Below are positions 1 to 10,928 of a stretch of 64,000 nt of DNA, piece by piece. The position numbers and the translations under genes are program-made. Source of the stretch: Coix lacryma-jobi var. lacryma-jobi (taxonomy: Eukaryota > Streptophyta > Magnoliopsida > Poales > Poaceae). The notes beneath the pieces are model-generated. The model worked only from the letters and a program-made list of their open reading frames with translations. It made no database searches and was not told the DNA's origin. The stretch covers positions 5,984,127 to 6,048,126 of the forward strand of contig CM019822.1 in the NCBI GenBank assembly GCA_009763385.1, in the 5' to 3' direction. Each line of letters begins with the position of its first letter. The stretch's first letter is position 1.

Positions 1-1752
1 CCTTCCAAAAACTCGTGTCGTTGGTCCCACTTCTCCAAAGGTCTTCTTCTTGACAACCTTGGACTGCTCGAACTCTAAACGGGTTCAACGACACCACACA
101 ATCATCCATTCCCAATCATTACATGCAAGGAAATACATTTCTATTAGAACAGTACACCAAACAGTACTAAAACAAGATAAAAAGCTTACAAATCTAATCT
201 ATGCGTCGATACGATCACACGAACGTAAAGATCACTCTAATCGGATTTAAAACGAGAAAGTTATGGCTAAAACAAGGTTCAATGGCACTTTTTAAATAAA
301 CCAAACTCATTTTCAATTTAAAACAAATGAATTTCGCATTTTCGGCACAGATAGGACGGTGGCCACTATTTTCGAAAAACACAGGGGCTAAACCAAAAAA
401 CAAGGCGTTTTATAACTGGGATGGACTGCGGGTTTATTTTTGGACCTTTCTGCAAAACGGTGCGTGCGTGTCGGCGCTGACCGCGTCGCTGTTGACGTGG
501 CGGCCACGTGTCGAACACCGAGTGGCGCGGCGTGCCACACCAGCGATGGACCAGCTGACTGAGCCACTGTGCTCCGCGTCTACGGGTCCATGGTGGACCG
601 ATTACATAACCCCAAAGGGGTATCTAATCTCGGTCGTGCATCGAAGATCTAGCGGTCTAGGTGAAAGGGGAAAACTCCCCGCCGCCAGCACTGTGCTAGC
701 GACGGCGGCGCCATGGCCGGCGGTGGCCTGAGCTCACCGGAGTTCAGCGGAACGGCGACTCTGACTGTGCTAACCCTAACCAACCACACCAGAAAGCTCT
801 ACGCGACGCTGCGAACTCAACCGTGCGCGAAAACAAGGCGGGAGATCACGTCCAGAGGACGGCTCCACGGCGGCGCCATGAAAAGGGTATCTCGGAGCTC
901 GCGGGTTAAGCGTCTCCGTGCCCTAAACTCAAAGGAAACGACCCGGGGTGGAAGAGGAGCTTACCACGAGTACCACAGAAGGGTTCTCGGCGACGGATGC
1001 AAACCCGGAAAGGCGAGTTGCAGCGGTGGATTGCGAGCTAGGGTTTCGGGAAAAGGAGAGGCTCGACACGGGAGGGGTGGCCGATTTATAGGCTGAGAGA
1101 GGGAGAAGGAAGGCCGCGAACATTAACTCAGACTCGAAACAGCGTCGGCTGAGGTCTTGGTGGCCTATCCACTTCGGCCATTGAAGGCGAGGCGGAGGTA
1201 ACGGACGCGAGGAACGGCGGCTCGGAGAAGATGACGAGACGGAGGCTGCCAAGCGGGACCCAAGCGACAGGGGGGAGCGAGCGACTGACGAGCGGGGCCG
1301 GGGTGTCAGGGACGGATGCGGGCGAGGCACGGACGTTTGCGCAAGCAGGCCGCAGGCGATGGGCCGCGAGGGCGCTGGGCCGCAAGCTGGCCAAACCAGG
1401 CTGGAGCGGGCGCGGGGAAAGGAAAAAGGAAGGGGAGCGCGGGCTGGGCCGGTTCTGCGGTTGGGCTGATTAGGTGGAGAGAGAGAGGGAGAAAAGAAAT
1501 GGCTTTTCTTTTTATTTTCAAAGCAAGACTTACTCAAATTCAAACTAGATTTGAATTCAAACCACCCAACACTATTTCTACACTCAAACAAAATATTGTG
1601 CACCGGCATGAATGCAACAAAAATTATTTCTAGCTCTAGAATTCATTTTAAATATTCAAAATTATTATTTGACCTATGTTAATTGCTCAGAAAAAAATTG
1701 AATAACGCTCAATTTATTACTAAATTAAGAAAACGAATTTTAGGGTGTTACA
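1..1752 (-). repeat. 3' LTR of the Tekay-like chromovirus (partial)
   Basis: On the minus strand the LTR begins TGTAACACCCTAAAATTCG at 1752, directly after a purine-rich tract and the pol stop codon. It runs beyond the left window edge, so its length is unknown. The first 250 bases are AT-rich, followed by a GC-rich block at about 500-1480. The LTR that starts at 63300 shares the TGTAACACCCTAAAAT start, an internal TTGCATTCATGC block and the same AT-then-GC layout, so the two are related families. Open frames in this stretch do not resemble known proteins and are compositional. Confidence 0.85.
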
Positions 1753-1754
1753 AA

Positions 1755-1768
1755 CCTACCCCCCCTTA
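1755..1768 (-). other. Polypurine tract
   Basis: The minus strand shows an uninterrupted run of A and G, including seven G, between the pol stop codon (1766-1768) and the LTR start at 1752. This is the expected position of the plus-strand DNA primer. Confidence 0.75.
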
Positions 1769-3781
1769 GGATGAATCTCGTCCTCGAGATTCGGACGACG
1801 ACTCAAAGAGATGCAGATGCTCTGATCTGAGATCTTCTTCTCTTTCCCAAGTTGCCTCATCTTCTGAATGTCGGTTCCATTGGACTTTGCACATCCTGAT
1901 TATCTTACTTCTTGTGAGTCTTTCAGCTATTTCCAAGATTCTCACTGGATATTCTTTATAAGAGAGATCTTCCTGGATATCAAGCTCATCTAAGGGTAAC
2001 TGTTCTTCGGGTACTCTTAAGCATTTCTTGAGTTGTGACACGTGAAAGACATCGTGCACACCAGACAATCTTTCGGGTAGCTCTAACTGATAAGCTACTT
2101 CTCCTCTTCTAGCAAGGACTTGAAAAGGTCCCACATACCTAGGAGATAATTTTCCCTTGGTATGAAACCTCTTGACTTTTCTCATAGGTGATACCTTGAG
2201 ATACACGTAGTCACCAACTTTAAACACCAAATCTCTTCTTCTAGTATCAACGTAACTCTTTTGGCGAGACTGTGCAACCTTCAAGTTTTCTCTCACTGTT
2301 TGTACTTGTTTTTCTGCCTCTTTCAAAACTTTTGGTCCAAAGACTTGACTTTCGCCTGACTGATTCCAGAATAAAGGTGTCCTGCATTTTCTGCCATATA
2401 ACACTTCGAACGGTGCCATCTTGAGACTTTTCTGGTAACTGTTGTTATAAGAGAATTCTGCGTAAGGTAAACTCTTATCCCAACTTGTCCCATATTGCAA
2501 CGCACAAGCTCTTAACATATCTTCTAGAATTTGATTTGTTCTTTCGGTTTGCCCATCTGTCTGCGGATGATAAGCCGAGCTGAAATTCAACTTTGTATCC
2601 ATGGACTCATGCAGTTTCTGCCAAAAATGAGATGTGAACTGTGTTCCCCTATCAGAAACTATCTTCCTTGGTACCCCACGAAGACATACAATCCTTTCCA
2701 TATATAACTCTACCAACTGTGCACCTATATAGGTAGTCTTGACAGGAATGAAATGTGCTACTTTGGTCAATCGATCCACGATTACCCAGATAGAATCATA
2801 TCCTTTCTGTGTACGGGGTAAACCTGTTATGAAGACCATACCAACTTCTTCCCATTTCCATTCAGGTATCTTCATAGGTTGGAGTAATCCTGCTGGTCTC
2901 TGATGTTCTGTCTTTACTCTTTGACAGGTATCACATAAAGCCACATATTCTGCTACTTCTCTTTTCAATCCATACCACCAATATCTTTCTTTAAGGTCGA
3001 GATACATTTTTGTGCTCCCTGGGTGTATGGAATAAGCTGAATTATGAGCTTCCCTCAAGATGGACTCTCTGATCGATTTCACTTCTGGCACACAAATTCT
3101 CTTACCAAACCATACTGTTCCTTGTTCATCCATATGAAATCCAGGGGCTTTGCCAATTACGATTCTTTCAGCAATATCTATGATCTTCTCATCATCAAGC
3201 TGCCCTTTACGAATTTCTTGTTCTAGAGTAGGTTCTACTACCAACTCCATAGTATTAGCCACAATACCCAGATTGAGATGTTTGAGATCCTCACATAACT
3301 CTTTGGGTAACTGAGTAGCGTAGGCCATGTTTACATAACTCTTTCTGCTTAGAGCATCTGCCACGACATTTGCCTTCCCAGGATGATAATGCAGTTCCAG
3401 ATCATAATCTTTAATTAATTCTAACCATCTACGTTGCCTCAAGTTTAGATCTGACTGGGTGAAAATATACTTCAAACTCTTATGGTCAGTATAAATATCA
3501 CACTTGTGTCCAATCAAATAGTGCCTCCATATCTTGAGAGCATGTACCACTACTGCTAACTCTAAGTCATGAGCCGGATAATTCAATTCATGCTTTCTCA
3601 ATTGCCTTGATGCATAAGCAACAACTCTGCCTTCTTGCATAAGAACACAGCCAAGACCTTGTCGCGAAGCATCACAATAAATAGAGAAGTCCTTAGTGAT
3701 ATCAGGCATAATAAGCACTGGTGCTGAGGTTAACCTTTTCTTTAATTCCTCAAAACTTTCTTGACACTCTTTAGACCACAC
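1766..3781 (-). pseudogene. pol 3' part: RNase H, integrase, chromodomain
   Basis: This 671-codon frame holds the C-terminal half of a Ty3/gypsy polyprotein. RNase H comes first (YCDASRQGLGCVL, then DLELAVV and YTDHKSLKYI). Next is the integrase zinc-binding HHCC region near residues 245-290 (AHNSAYSIHPGS ... CDTCQ), and the DDE core with SDRGTQFTS and HPQTDGQTERTNQ. The last 60 residues (PVRILEIAERLTRSKII ... WNRHSEDEATWE) look like the C-terminal chromodomain of Tekay/Del elements, which directs integration to heterochromatin. The stop abuts the polypurine tract. The frame is open, but it is cut from the upstream RT by frameshifts near 3780, so it is annotated as part of a broken gene. Confidence 0.9.
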
Positions 3782-5127
3782 AAACTTTGCATTCTTTTTC
3801 TAGCAAGGATGTCATAGGTTTTGCAATTTTTGAAAACCCTTCAATAAATCTTCTGTAGTATCCCGCCATGCCCAGAAAACTATGGATTTGACTGACATCT
3901 TGAGGCAGAGATTCTAGTTCAATACATCTCTGACTTTGTTAGGATCCACTGCTATGCCACCATTTGAAATGACATGACCAAGGAAAGATACTTCCTTCAA
4001 CCAGAATTCACATTTACTAAATTTTGCATACAATTGATGTTCTCTGAGCTTCTGTAACACAAGCCTCAAATGCTCTTCATGTTCTTCCTCATTTTGGAGA
4101 ACACTAGAATGTCGTCAATAAATACCACCACGAATTTATCAAGATATTCCATAAATACTTTGTTCATCAAGTACATAAAGTAAGCTGGTGCATTTGTTAA
4201 TCCAAAGGACATAACTGTATATTCATAAAGCCCATAACGTGTTGTGAAAGCTGCTTTGGGTATGTCTGATGGACGAATTCTCAACTAATGATATCCTGAA
4301 CGAAGATCAATCTTGGAGAATACACATGCTCCTCTCAGCTGATCAAACAAATCATCAATTCTTGGCAGAGGATATTTGTTTTTGATAGTTACCTCATTGA
4401 GAGAACTGTAATCTACACACATTCTTTGTGTTCCGTCTTTCTTTTCAACCAACAGAACTGGTGCTCCCCTGGGCGAAGAACTAGGACATATGTAACCCTT
4501 ATCTTGTAACTCTCTTATTTGCTTCTTAACTTCTTCTAACTCATTTACTCCCATTCTGTATGGTCTCTTTGCAATAGGTGTAGTTCCAGGCAAAAGATCA
4601 ATTATAAACTCAACATCACGTTCCGGTGGCATACTCGGCAAATCGTCTGGAAACACATCTGGAAATTCATTTACTATTCTGATATCTTCAAGTGTAACAC
4701 CTTTTATCCGATTGACCATAACAACCTCGGGTTTATACGAGATAGCTTTGAATTCAACTTCTTCACCAGATACAGATGTTAAGAGTACAGAACTGTATTC
4801 ACTTCGAATAACTGCTTTTCGAGCTTTTAGCCAGTCTCTTCCAAGAATTATATCAATTCCTGAAATTTTCAATATAATAGGATTTGCCATGAATTCTACC
4901 CCCCTTATGTCAAGACTTACAGTGGGGCATTTCTGAGTAGCTTGTATTTCTCCATTAGGTGAACTGACTAACATGTGCTTCTTCAATGCACACACTGGCA
5001 TACTATGTTTCTTGACAAAAGAATGAGAAATAAAGGAGTGTGAAGCTCTTGAATCAAACATCACTGTAGCTGGATTTGAATTCACCAAAAGAGTACCAAC
5101 TACCACGTCGGGAGTTTCACCAGCCAT
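3782..5127 (-). pseudogene. pol 5' part: protease and reverse transcriptase, broken
   Basis: The frame from 5127 to 4285 contains an aspartic protease core (MFDSRASHSF in place of the usual DSGAS, then IDIILGRDWL) and the start of RT (VKKQIRELQDKGYICPS, CVDYSSLNEVTIKNKYPLPRIDDLF, FSKIDLRSGYH). A TAG at 4285-4287 interrupts RT. The same frame resumes to 4066 and includes the catalytic FIDD box. A frameshift near 4070 and further breaks up to 3781 then separate RT from RNase H. The remaining bases 3782-4065 still translate in other frames as the RT thumb and connection region. The changed protease Gly and the stops indicate decay. Confidence 0.88.
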
Positions 5128-5196
5128 TTTTGCGTTCAGACAAGTTACTATCCCTGAAGTGAATATGGATTGCCCTTGCTTCCTCTCAACAGATTG

Positions 5197-6051
5197 TCAC
5201 GGTTGCACCTGTTGGTTCTTACCCTTGCCCTGTACCCTACGTGTTGGACACTTTTTGGAGAAATGACCGGATTCACCACAAGTATAGCATTTGTTTTCTG
5301 TGGTACCTGGGATGTCTAAGATACTGTCTCTCACAGATGTACTATCAACTTGGTCTTGACATGAAACAGAAATGTTGCCTTTCGGTTGTTGCAGCTGATC
5401 TCGATCGTAACTCATATGACTTGACTGATCCGGGTCGTTTTGCCCACAACTTTCTTGATATAAGAAACGAGGACGGTTGTTGCTCACAGATTGTTGACTC
5501 AGAAACTTTCTTTTCTTTTCTAGGATCTCACAACGCTTTTTGCCGAGCAACAAAGCTTTTTCCACTAGCAGCTGAAAACTCTCAAAAGGATGAGACAACA
5601 ACTGATACTGTAACCCATCATTAAGTCCTTCTAGAAATAGTTCCTGTTTATTGCTATCTTCACAGACTTCTTTAGGTGCATAGCGTGATAACTGAATAAA
5701 TTTGTCATGATACTCACTCACAGACATATTTTCCTGCTTCAATTCAAGAAATTCTTTCCTTTTTAATCTTATCAGTCTAGCTGATACATGATGAGAGCGA
5801 AAATTGTTCTTGAACTCCTGCCATGTAATATCTTCATTTTTGGAATGACTAGCTTGGAAAGATTCCCACAAATCAAGTGTTGCACCCTGTAGCTGCCCTG
5901 AAGCATAGAGAATCTTCTCGTCGTCATTACATTGAACCATCTCGAGCTGCTTCTCTATGGTACGGAGCCAATCATCAGCTTGCAGAGGATCAGGTGAGTA
6001 AGTAAAAACTGGTGGACAACCACTCAGAAACTCCTTTCTTTTGTTTCTCAC
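5197..6051 (-). pseudogene. gag, 5'-truncated
   Basis: The frame encodes the retrotransposon Gag capsid region (PLQADDWLRTIEKQLEMVQC ... ATLDLWESF ... FRSHHVSARLIRLKRKEF) and ends with a CCHC zinc knuckle (CYTCGESGHFSKKCP) near residues 255-270. Capsid packages element RNA, and the knuckle binds nucleic acid. A TGA at 5197-5199 closes the frame, but the same reading frame continues after it into protease, so gag and pol were probably one frame. The N-terminus is lost at the junction with the tandem array at about 6073. The first Met at 6051 is therefore internal and not a real start. Confidence 0.88.
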
Positions 6052-6073
6052 TTTAACAGTTGCCGGTGGATTA

Positions 6074-6277
6074 CCCTGTCTTTTTTAGCGAGGCTCGCCT
6101 TTAATGTTTATGAAAGCTGTTTAGGAAAACAGTGACGTCCCCTGTCTTTTTTAGCGAGGCTCGCCTTTAATGTTTATGAAAGCTGTTTAGGAAAATGGCG
6201 ATGCCCCCTATCTTTTTTAGCGAGGCTCGCCTTTGACGTTTATGAAAGTTGTTTAGGAAAACAGTGACGCCCCCTAT
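6074..6277. repeat. 65-bp tandem array, left part
   Basis: Three units start near 6074, 6139 and 6206, each beginning CCCTGTCTTTTTTAGCGAGG, and a fourth is interrupted at 6277 by the Sirevirus. The array resumes at 47983. With the 86-bp array that follows there, it is best read as the 3' non-coding region of the minus-strand Tat-like remnant at 49200-49647. Confidence 0.9.
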
Positions 6278-6872
6278 TGAAAGCCCTAGTTTGGTTTCGG
6301 TTAATTGATGAAACCTATTTGGTCTAATCCTATTGCTAAGCATGTGTAGATTATAAGAAAGGATTGTGACCAAGCCAAGTGGTGGAGCTAGCAAAGTGGC
6401 AACCATGAAGGATGGTGATGGCCACAAGCACTCAAGAGATAAAGTGCTCTACCATTGGTGAAAATTGAGAAGAAGGGAAGAGATGAGCAAAGAGGCCCGA
6501 AGGCAAAGGTATAACCTATAGGGCTCTTTGTTTTAGTGATCAAGACACTTAGCGAGTGTGATCATATTTAGGATAGATAGCCGTACTATTAAGAGGAGAT
6601 TATTCACGGCTTATGCGATGTTCAAGTGCCACTAGGAGTTCTCTAACATATCGATGGTATAGACCTAGTGAGTGACTAACAAAAACCCTTTGGAAAATGC
6701 TTTGCAAATGCTAACACACTTGCATATGATACTGTACACTTGGTGGTGTTGGCACTTTTGGGACAAGGGGATGATAAGGAGTTGTGGAGAAATGGGAGAG
6801 ACTAGTGTATAGTCCTTCTCCCTCCTGCCGAGCTTGCGAGGCAGGATTCAGCGTTTTTCGGAAGAGAAGAAG

Positions 6873-7369
6873 TGTTTTCGGAAGCATCGGACGCTGGTCC
6901 GAGGGGCATCGGACGCTGGGGAGTGTCCGATGGTAAACCCTAGTTTCTGACAAATGTTGAAGGAGCATCGGACGCTGGCAACGAACGCTGAGGAAACACT
7001 GTTGCAGAGTCCGATGGTCATGTCGTGGCACGAGCGGGCTTTCCAGGTAGCATCGGACGCTGCCTGCTTCTGATGCAGAACCATCGGACGCGTCCGATGT
7101 GTTTTGGCCCTCTCTGGAACCTCTTTGCATGATCATCGGACGCAGGGGTTGAGCGTCCGATGTGGCGCAGAAAAGTGCTGAAATGAGCAATGGCATCGGA
7201 GCGTCCGATGCCAGGCATCGGCGCGTCCGATGTCACTTTAACTGTGGCGCGAAGTGATATGACCGTTGGGATCTAACGGGTAGATTTCATATCAGGGGGA
7301 CACGTGGCTCCATCCGGAGCATCGGACGCTGGGGCAGCGTCCGATGGCTAAGCATCGTAGCGTCTGATG
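6873..7369 (+). repeat. CG-rich palindrome cluster in the Sirevirus 5' LTR
   Basis: About ten copies of CATCGGACGC or its inverse GCGTCCGATG lie in 500 bp, including a perfect 18-bp palindrome CATCGGACGCGTCCGATG at 7082-7099. The cluster lies upstream of the TATA-like box. Several copies have lost a CG relative to the 3' LTR; for example one GCTTCTGATG faces GCGTCCGATG. CG-rich palindromes in LTRs are a described Sirevirus hallmark. Confidence 0.88.
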
Positions 7370-7410
7370 CCCCCGATTTCAGCCCAACGGTTAGGCCAAC
7401 TTGGATGGCC

Positions 7411-7417
7411 TATTTAA
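7411..7417 (+). promoter_or_regulatory. TATA-like box of the Sirevirus LTR
   Basis: TATTTAA lies within GGCCTATTTAAGGGG just downstream of the palindrome cluster. The equivalent site in the 3' LTR is 46958-46964. Transcription would start roughly 30 bp downstream; the exact site cannot be read. Confidence 0.5.
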
Positions 7418-8436
7418 GGGGCTTGGCCGGCTCATATGGATGTACCTTTGCATATTCTGATTCCTAAGCATACTAGTGAGCATTGGCAAGCCTCCCAACT
7501 CATCTCCCAAGTTGATTTGATCAAACCTAGTGAGATTGAGTGATCTAGTGCGTGATTTGATAGAGTTCAATCTAGTGGCACTAGTTCTTCGCATCGGCAT
7601 TGAGTTTTTCTTGTTACTCTTGGCATTTGTCGGTGCCTAGACGGCTTGGAGGTATTGAGGTGGTTTTGGCAAGAGAAGGAGATTGTTCTTGGTCACCACC
7701 GATTGTGATTGTGAGAGGTTTTGGATTCTCACCTCGCCGGAGCGGCAAGAGGAGCTCCTTAGTGGATTGCTCGTGTCATTGAGCTACCTCACTAGTGGTA
7801 GATTCTTGTGGCGCTCTTAGTGAGCTTGGCTTTGCGCTGATTATCCACCGGGTCACCTAGTGTTGGTCAACACAACGGGGAGTAGCGTGCCGGCAAGCAC
7901 GTGAACCTCGGGATAAATCTTGGTGTCCCGTGTGCTTATTGTGATTGGTCTTCATATTCACATCTTGGTGATTGGCATCAGGAGTGGATTTCACCGGTGA
8001 TTGGCTCTCTACAAGGCGATCCCGAAGGCTCGGTGAAACCACTTCTATCTAGCTCATTTACTTTGTGTATTACATTGAGCTATTTCTCTTTTGTAGATAC
8101 GATCATTTGTGGTATATCTCTTGTTATATTCCTTGTGTAGCTAGTTGTAATTAGCTTGCTTATTCCATCTTTTTGTGCACACTTGTCTCATATATACTTT
8201 TGTATATCATACTTGTACTAGAGCTAGTTAGTTTTATTCCGCATTAGATATTAGCTCTAATTGCTTGTGTGCATAGATATATTAGGTAGAATTGTTGGAT
8301 AGGTGGCTTGCAACACACTATTAGGCTAGCGCAAAAAGCTTCGCCATTTGTTATACTAATAGTGTTTGCCTAAGTAATTTTGTAGAATTTCAATTAGGCT
8401 ATTCACCCACCCCTCTAGCCAATTTGACCTTTCAAG

Positions 8437-8448
8437 TGGTATCAGAGC
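8437..8448 (+). other. Primer-binding site, initiator tRNA-Met
   Basis: TGGTATCAGAGC lies three bases after the 5' LTR end and is the canonical plant PBS complementary to the 3' end of initiator tRNA-Met. Confidence 0.95.
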
Positions 8449-8493
8449 CGTGGTCACCGTTTGTTTTGAGGCTTAACATCCTCCGGGTTTAAA

Positions 8494-10530
8494 ATGGCTC
8501 AAATCAACTATATGGGAAAGCCGCCACATTTTGACGGCACCAACTTTGATTGTTGGAAGAGGAAGATGTGTGCATTCACAAGAGGAATGAATAGAAAGAT
8601 TTGGGAAGTAATTGAGCATGATTTTGCGGTAATCGACACCGCAAGTCCTACTCCAAGAGAAGAAGAGAAGCTTCAATGGAATGATGTAGCGATCAACTTG
8701 TTCTATGAAGCATTTGACACAAGGTGTTTGAGCAAATCAAGGACCTTGAAAGAGCAAGTGAGATATGGGAGAGATTGGAGGAAACATATGAAGGCACCAA
8801 GGCGGTCAGGGAGCCAAGCTATATATTCTCAAGGACAAGCTAGCCATGTTCAAGATGCAAGATGATGAAAGCATACCGGAGATGTTTCACCGGTTGCAAG
8901 TCATTATCAATGACTTAAAGGCCTTGGGAGAGAAGGTAGAGGACAAGGACTTTTCTCATAAGTTCTTGAGATGCTTGCCACCAAGGTTTGATACTTTGGT
9001 GACTATCCTAGTGAGGGAAGGATTGGATACGGTAACCCCAAACCAAGTACTAGGTGATGTGGTCACACAAGACACATACCGTGTGGAAAGGAATGGGGGA
9101 GCCCAAGAAGAAGAAAAGAAGAAAAAGACGTGGCTTTCAAAAGCTTCATCCTCCAAGAGCAAGAGCAAGGGCAAGTCAAAAAAGGAAGAAAGTGATGATG
9201 AAGCAAGCTCAAGGGTTGTGAGATAGATGATGAAGAAATGGCTCTCTTTGTGAAAAGGTTTGGCAAGTTCATGAAGAAAGAAGGGCTATGGAGAAAGAAA
9301 GAGAAGAGATGCAAATAAGAGCACAACCAAGAGATGCTATAGATGCAAGAGCAAGGATCACTTCATTGCGGATTGTCCACAATCTAGTGATGATGAGGAT
9401 GATTGCAAGAAGAGCAAGAAGGACAAGAAGGAGAAGAAAGAGAAGAAGAAAGAAAAGAAAAGGGTGGTTCCTATGTTGTGACATGGGATAGTGATGCTTC
9501 CTCAAGCGATGATGATGACTCTAGTGATGATGAAAGGAAGGACCACCAAGAAGAAGGCTATGGCTAGTCTTGCTATCTCAAGCAAGCCTTCTATCTTCAA
9601 CACTCCATCGACGTGCTTCATGGCTAAGGCCACTAAGGTATCATCCGATGAGAGTGATAGTGAGAGTGAGAGTGATGATGATGAGAGAATACTCAAAGGA
9701 GGACCTCATGAGCATGCTACAAGATGCTCACTCTTACATTGAGACTAAGAGGAAGGAGTGCAAAGAATTGCGCAAGACCAACAAGGCTCTTGAGCAATCC
9801 TTTGATGAGCTCAAGTCTACTCATGAGAGGCTAGAGGAAGCCCATGAGAAGCTTGATCAAGCTCACACTAGGCTTAAGGAAGCCCACTCCTCCTCCTTGA
9901 TCAAAGTAAGTTTGAGGATGTTGTAGAGACATGCAATGTTAGGAGTTACATGTGATATTCTTGATGAATCTTTTTATGCTCCTTTATTGTTCCTCCACAA
10001 ATGCATCATCATCTAGCTCAACTAAAATGCCTACTACTTCTACTACATGTGATTCATCATTAGTGGTAGAAAATGAGAACCTTAAGAACAAGGTATATGA
10101 GCTCACTCATGCTTTAGGCAATGCCTATGGTGGAGATGCCCGCTTGCTTAAGTGCTTGGGTAGCCAAAGATGTCCACTCAACAAGGAGGGACTTGGCTAT
10201 ACCCCAAGAAGGGCAAGGCCGCTTTTGCTCCTCACAAGACTAGTTTTGTGAAGAGAAATGGTCGGTATTGCTACAATTGCAAGCAATCCGGGCATATAGA
10301 GCAAAATTGCTTTAACAAGAACAATAACAAGAACAAAGCTCATGCTTTATCTATTAGACTTGATTCTTGTTATATGCTTACAAAGGGCACTAATGGTGTG
10401 AAGGCAGGCTAAGTACATTTGGTGCACCCATGGTTGGCCCAAAGAAGAAGGCAATTTGGGTGCCCAAGAGCTTGGTAACTAACTTGGAGGACCCAAAAAA
10501 GGTTTGGTACCTAAAAAGAATTGATCTCTT
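8494..10530 (+). pseudogene. Sirevirus gag, multiply frameshifted
   Basis: The start ATG at 8494 opens a Gag N-terminus (GKPPHFDGTNFDCWKRKM). A frameshift near 8850 passes the frame to 8846-9226 (SIPEMFHRLQVIINDLKALG), a copia Gag domain followed by a Lys/Ser-rich basic stretch. A CCHC knuckle (CYRCKSKDHFIADC) is readable near 9335-9375. Acidic Ser/Asp repeats and a Glu/Lys heptad-rich coiled coil follow at 9705-9900. A second knuckle (CYNCKQSGHIEQNC) lies at 10268-10310. The two knuckles and the long coiled coil match Sirevirus Gag. At least five frame breaks make it non-functional. Confidence 0.85.
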
Positions 10531-10928
10531 TTGAAGGTGAACTATAAGGCGGGAGGAAGGCATTGGGTGCTTGATAGTGGGTGCACTCAACACATGACGG
10601 ACGGAGATGGAAGAATGTTCAAATCAATCAACACTAGTGGCAATGATCATGCGGATGCTATCACATTTGGTGAAACAAGAAAGGCAAGGTCAAAGGCTTG
10701 GGCAAGATTGCAATATCCAATGACTTGAGCATCTCCAATGTGCTATTAGTGGAATCTCTCAACTCTCAACTTGTTGTCTGTGGCCACAATTATGTGATTT
10801 AGGATTCAAATGCATATTTGGTGTTGATGATGTGGAGATAGTGTGAGTGTTGATGGAAGTAACTTGGTGTTCAAAGGATTTAGATATGAGAACCTTTATT
10901 TGGTGGACTTTGATGCAAGTGAAGCTCA
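10531..10928 (+). pseudogene. Sirevirus protease remnant
   Basis: The frame at 10531-10728 carries the copia-type protease active site WVLDSGCTQHMT near residues 13-24. The domain normally extends over about 100 residues, but here the frame breaks at 10728. Continuing similarity up to 10928 is scattered over other frames. In the intact family this aspartic protease cuts the Gag-Pol polyprotein. Confidence 0.78.

Larger units (their letters stand above)
1..6073 (-). mobile_element. Truncated Ty3/gypsy chromovirus, Tekay-like
   Basis: Reading on the minus strand from 6073 to 1, the order is gag, protease, reverse transcriptase, RNase H, integrase, chromodomain-like tail, polypurine tract and 3' LTR. 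The 5' LTR, primer site and extreme gag N-terminus are missing, because the coding sequence stops at about 6073 and joins directly to an unrelated 65-bp tandem array. At least two in-frame stops and several frameshifts interrupt the pol frame, so this copy cannot encode a full polyprotein. The chromodomain-like C-terminus and the TGTAACACCC LTR start place it among plant chromoviruses. The left LTR edge lies outside the window. Confidence 0.9.
6278..8434 (+). repeat. Sirevirus 5' LTR (2157 bp)
   Basis: The LTR runs from TGAAAGCCC to CCTTTCA and is co-linear with the copy at 45800-47982. It carries a cluster of CATCGGACG-type inverted repeats in its first half, followed by a TATTTAAG box at 7411. 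It is 26 bp shorter than the 3' LTR, largely because one CGTCCGATG-bearing segment present near 46685-46710 is missing here. Confidence 0.95.
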
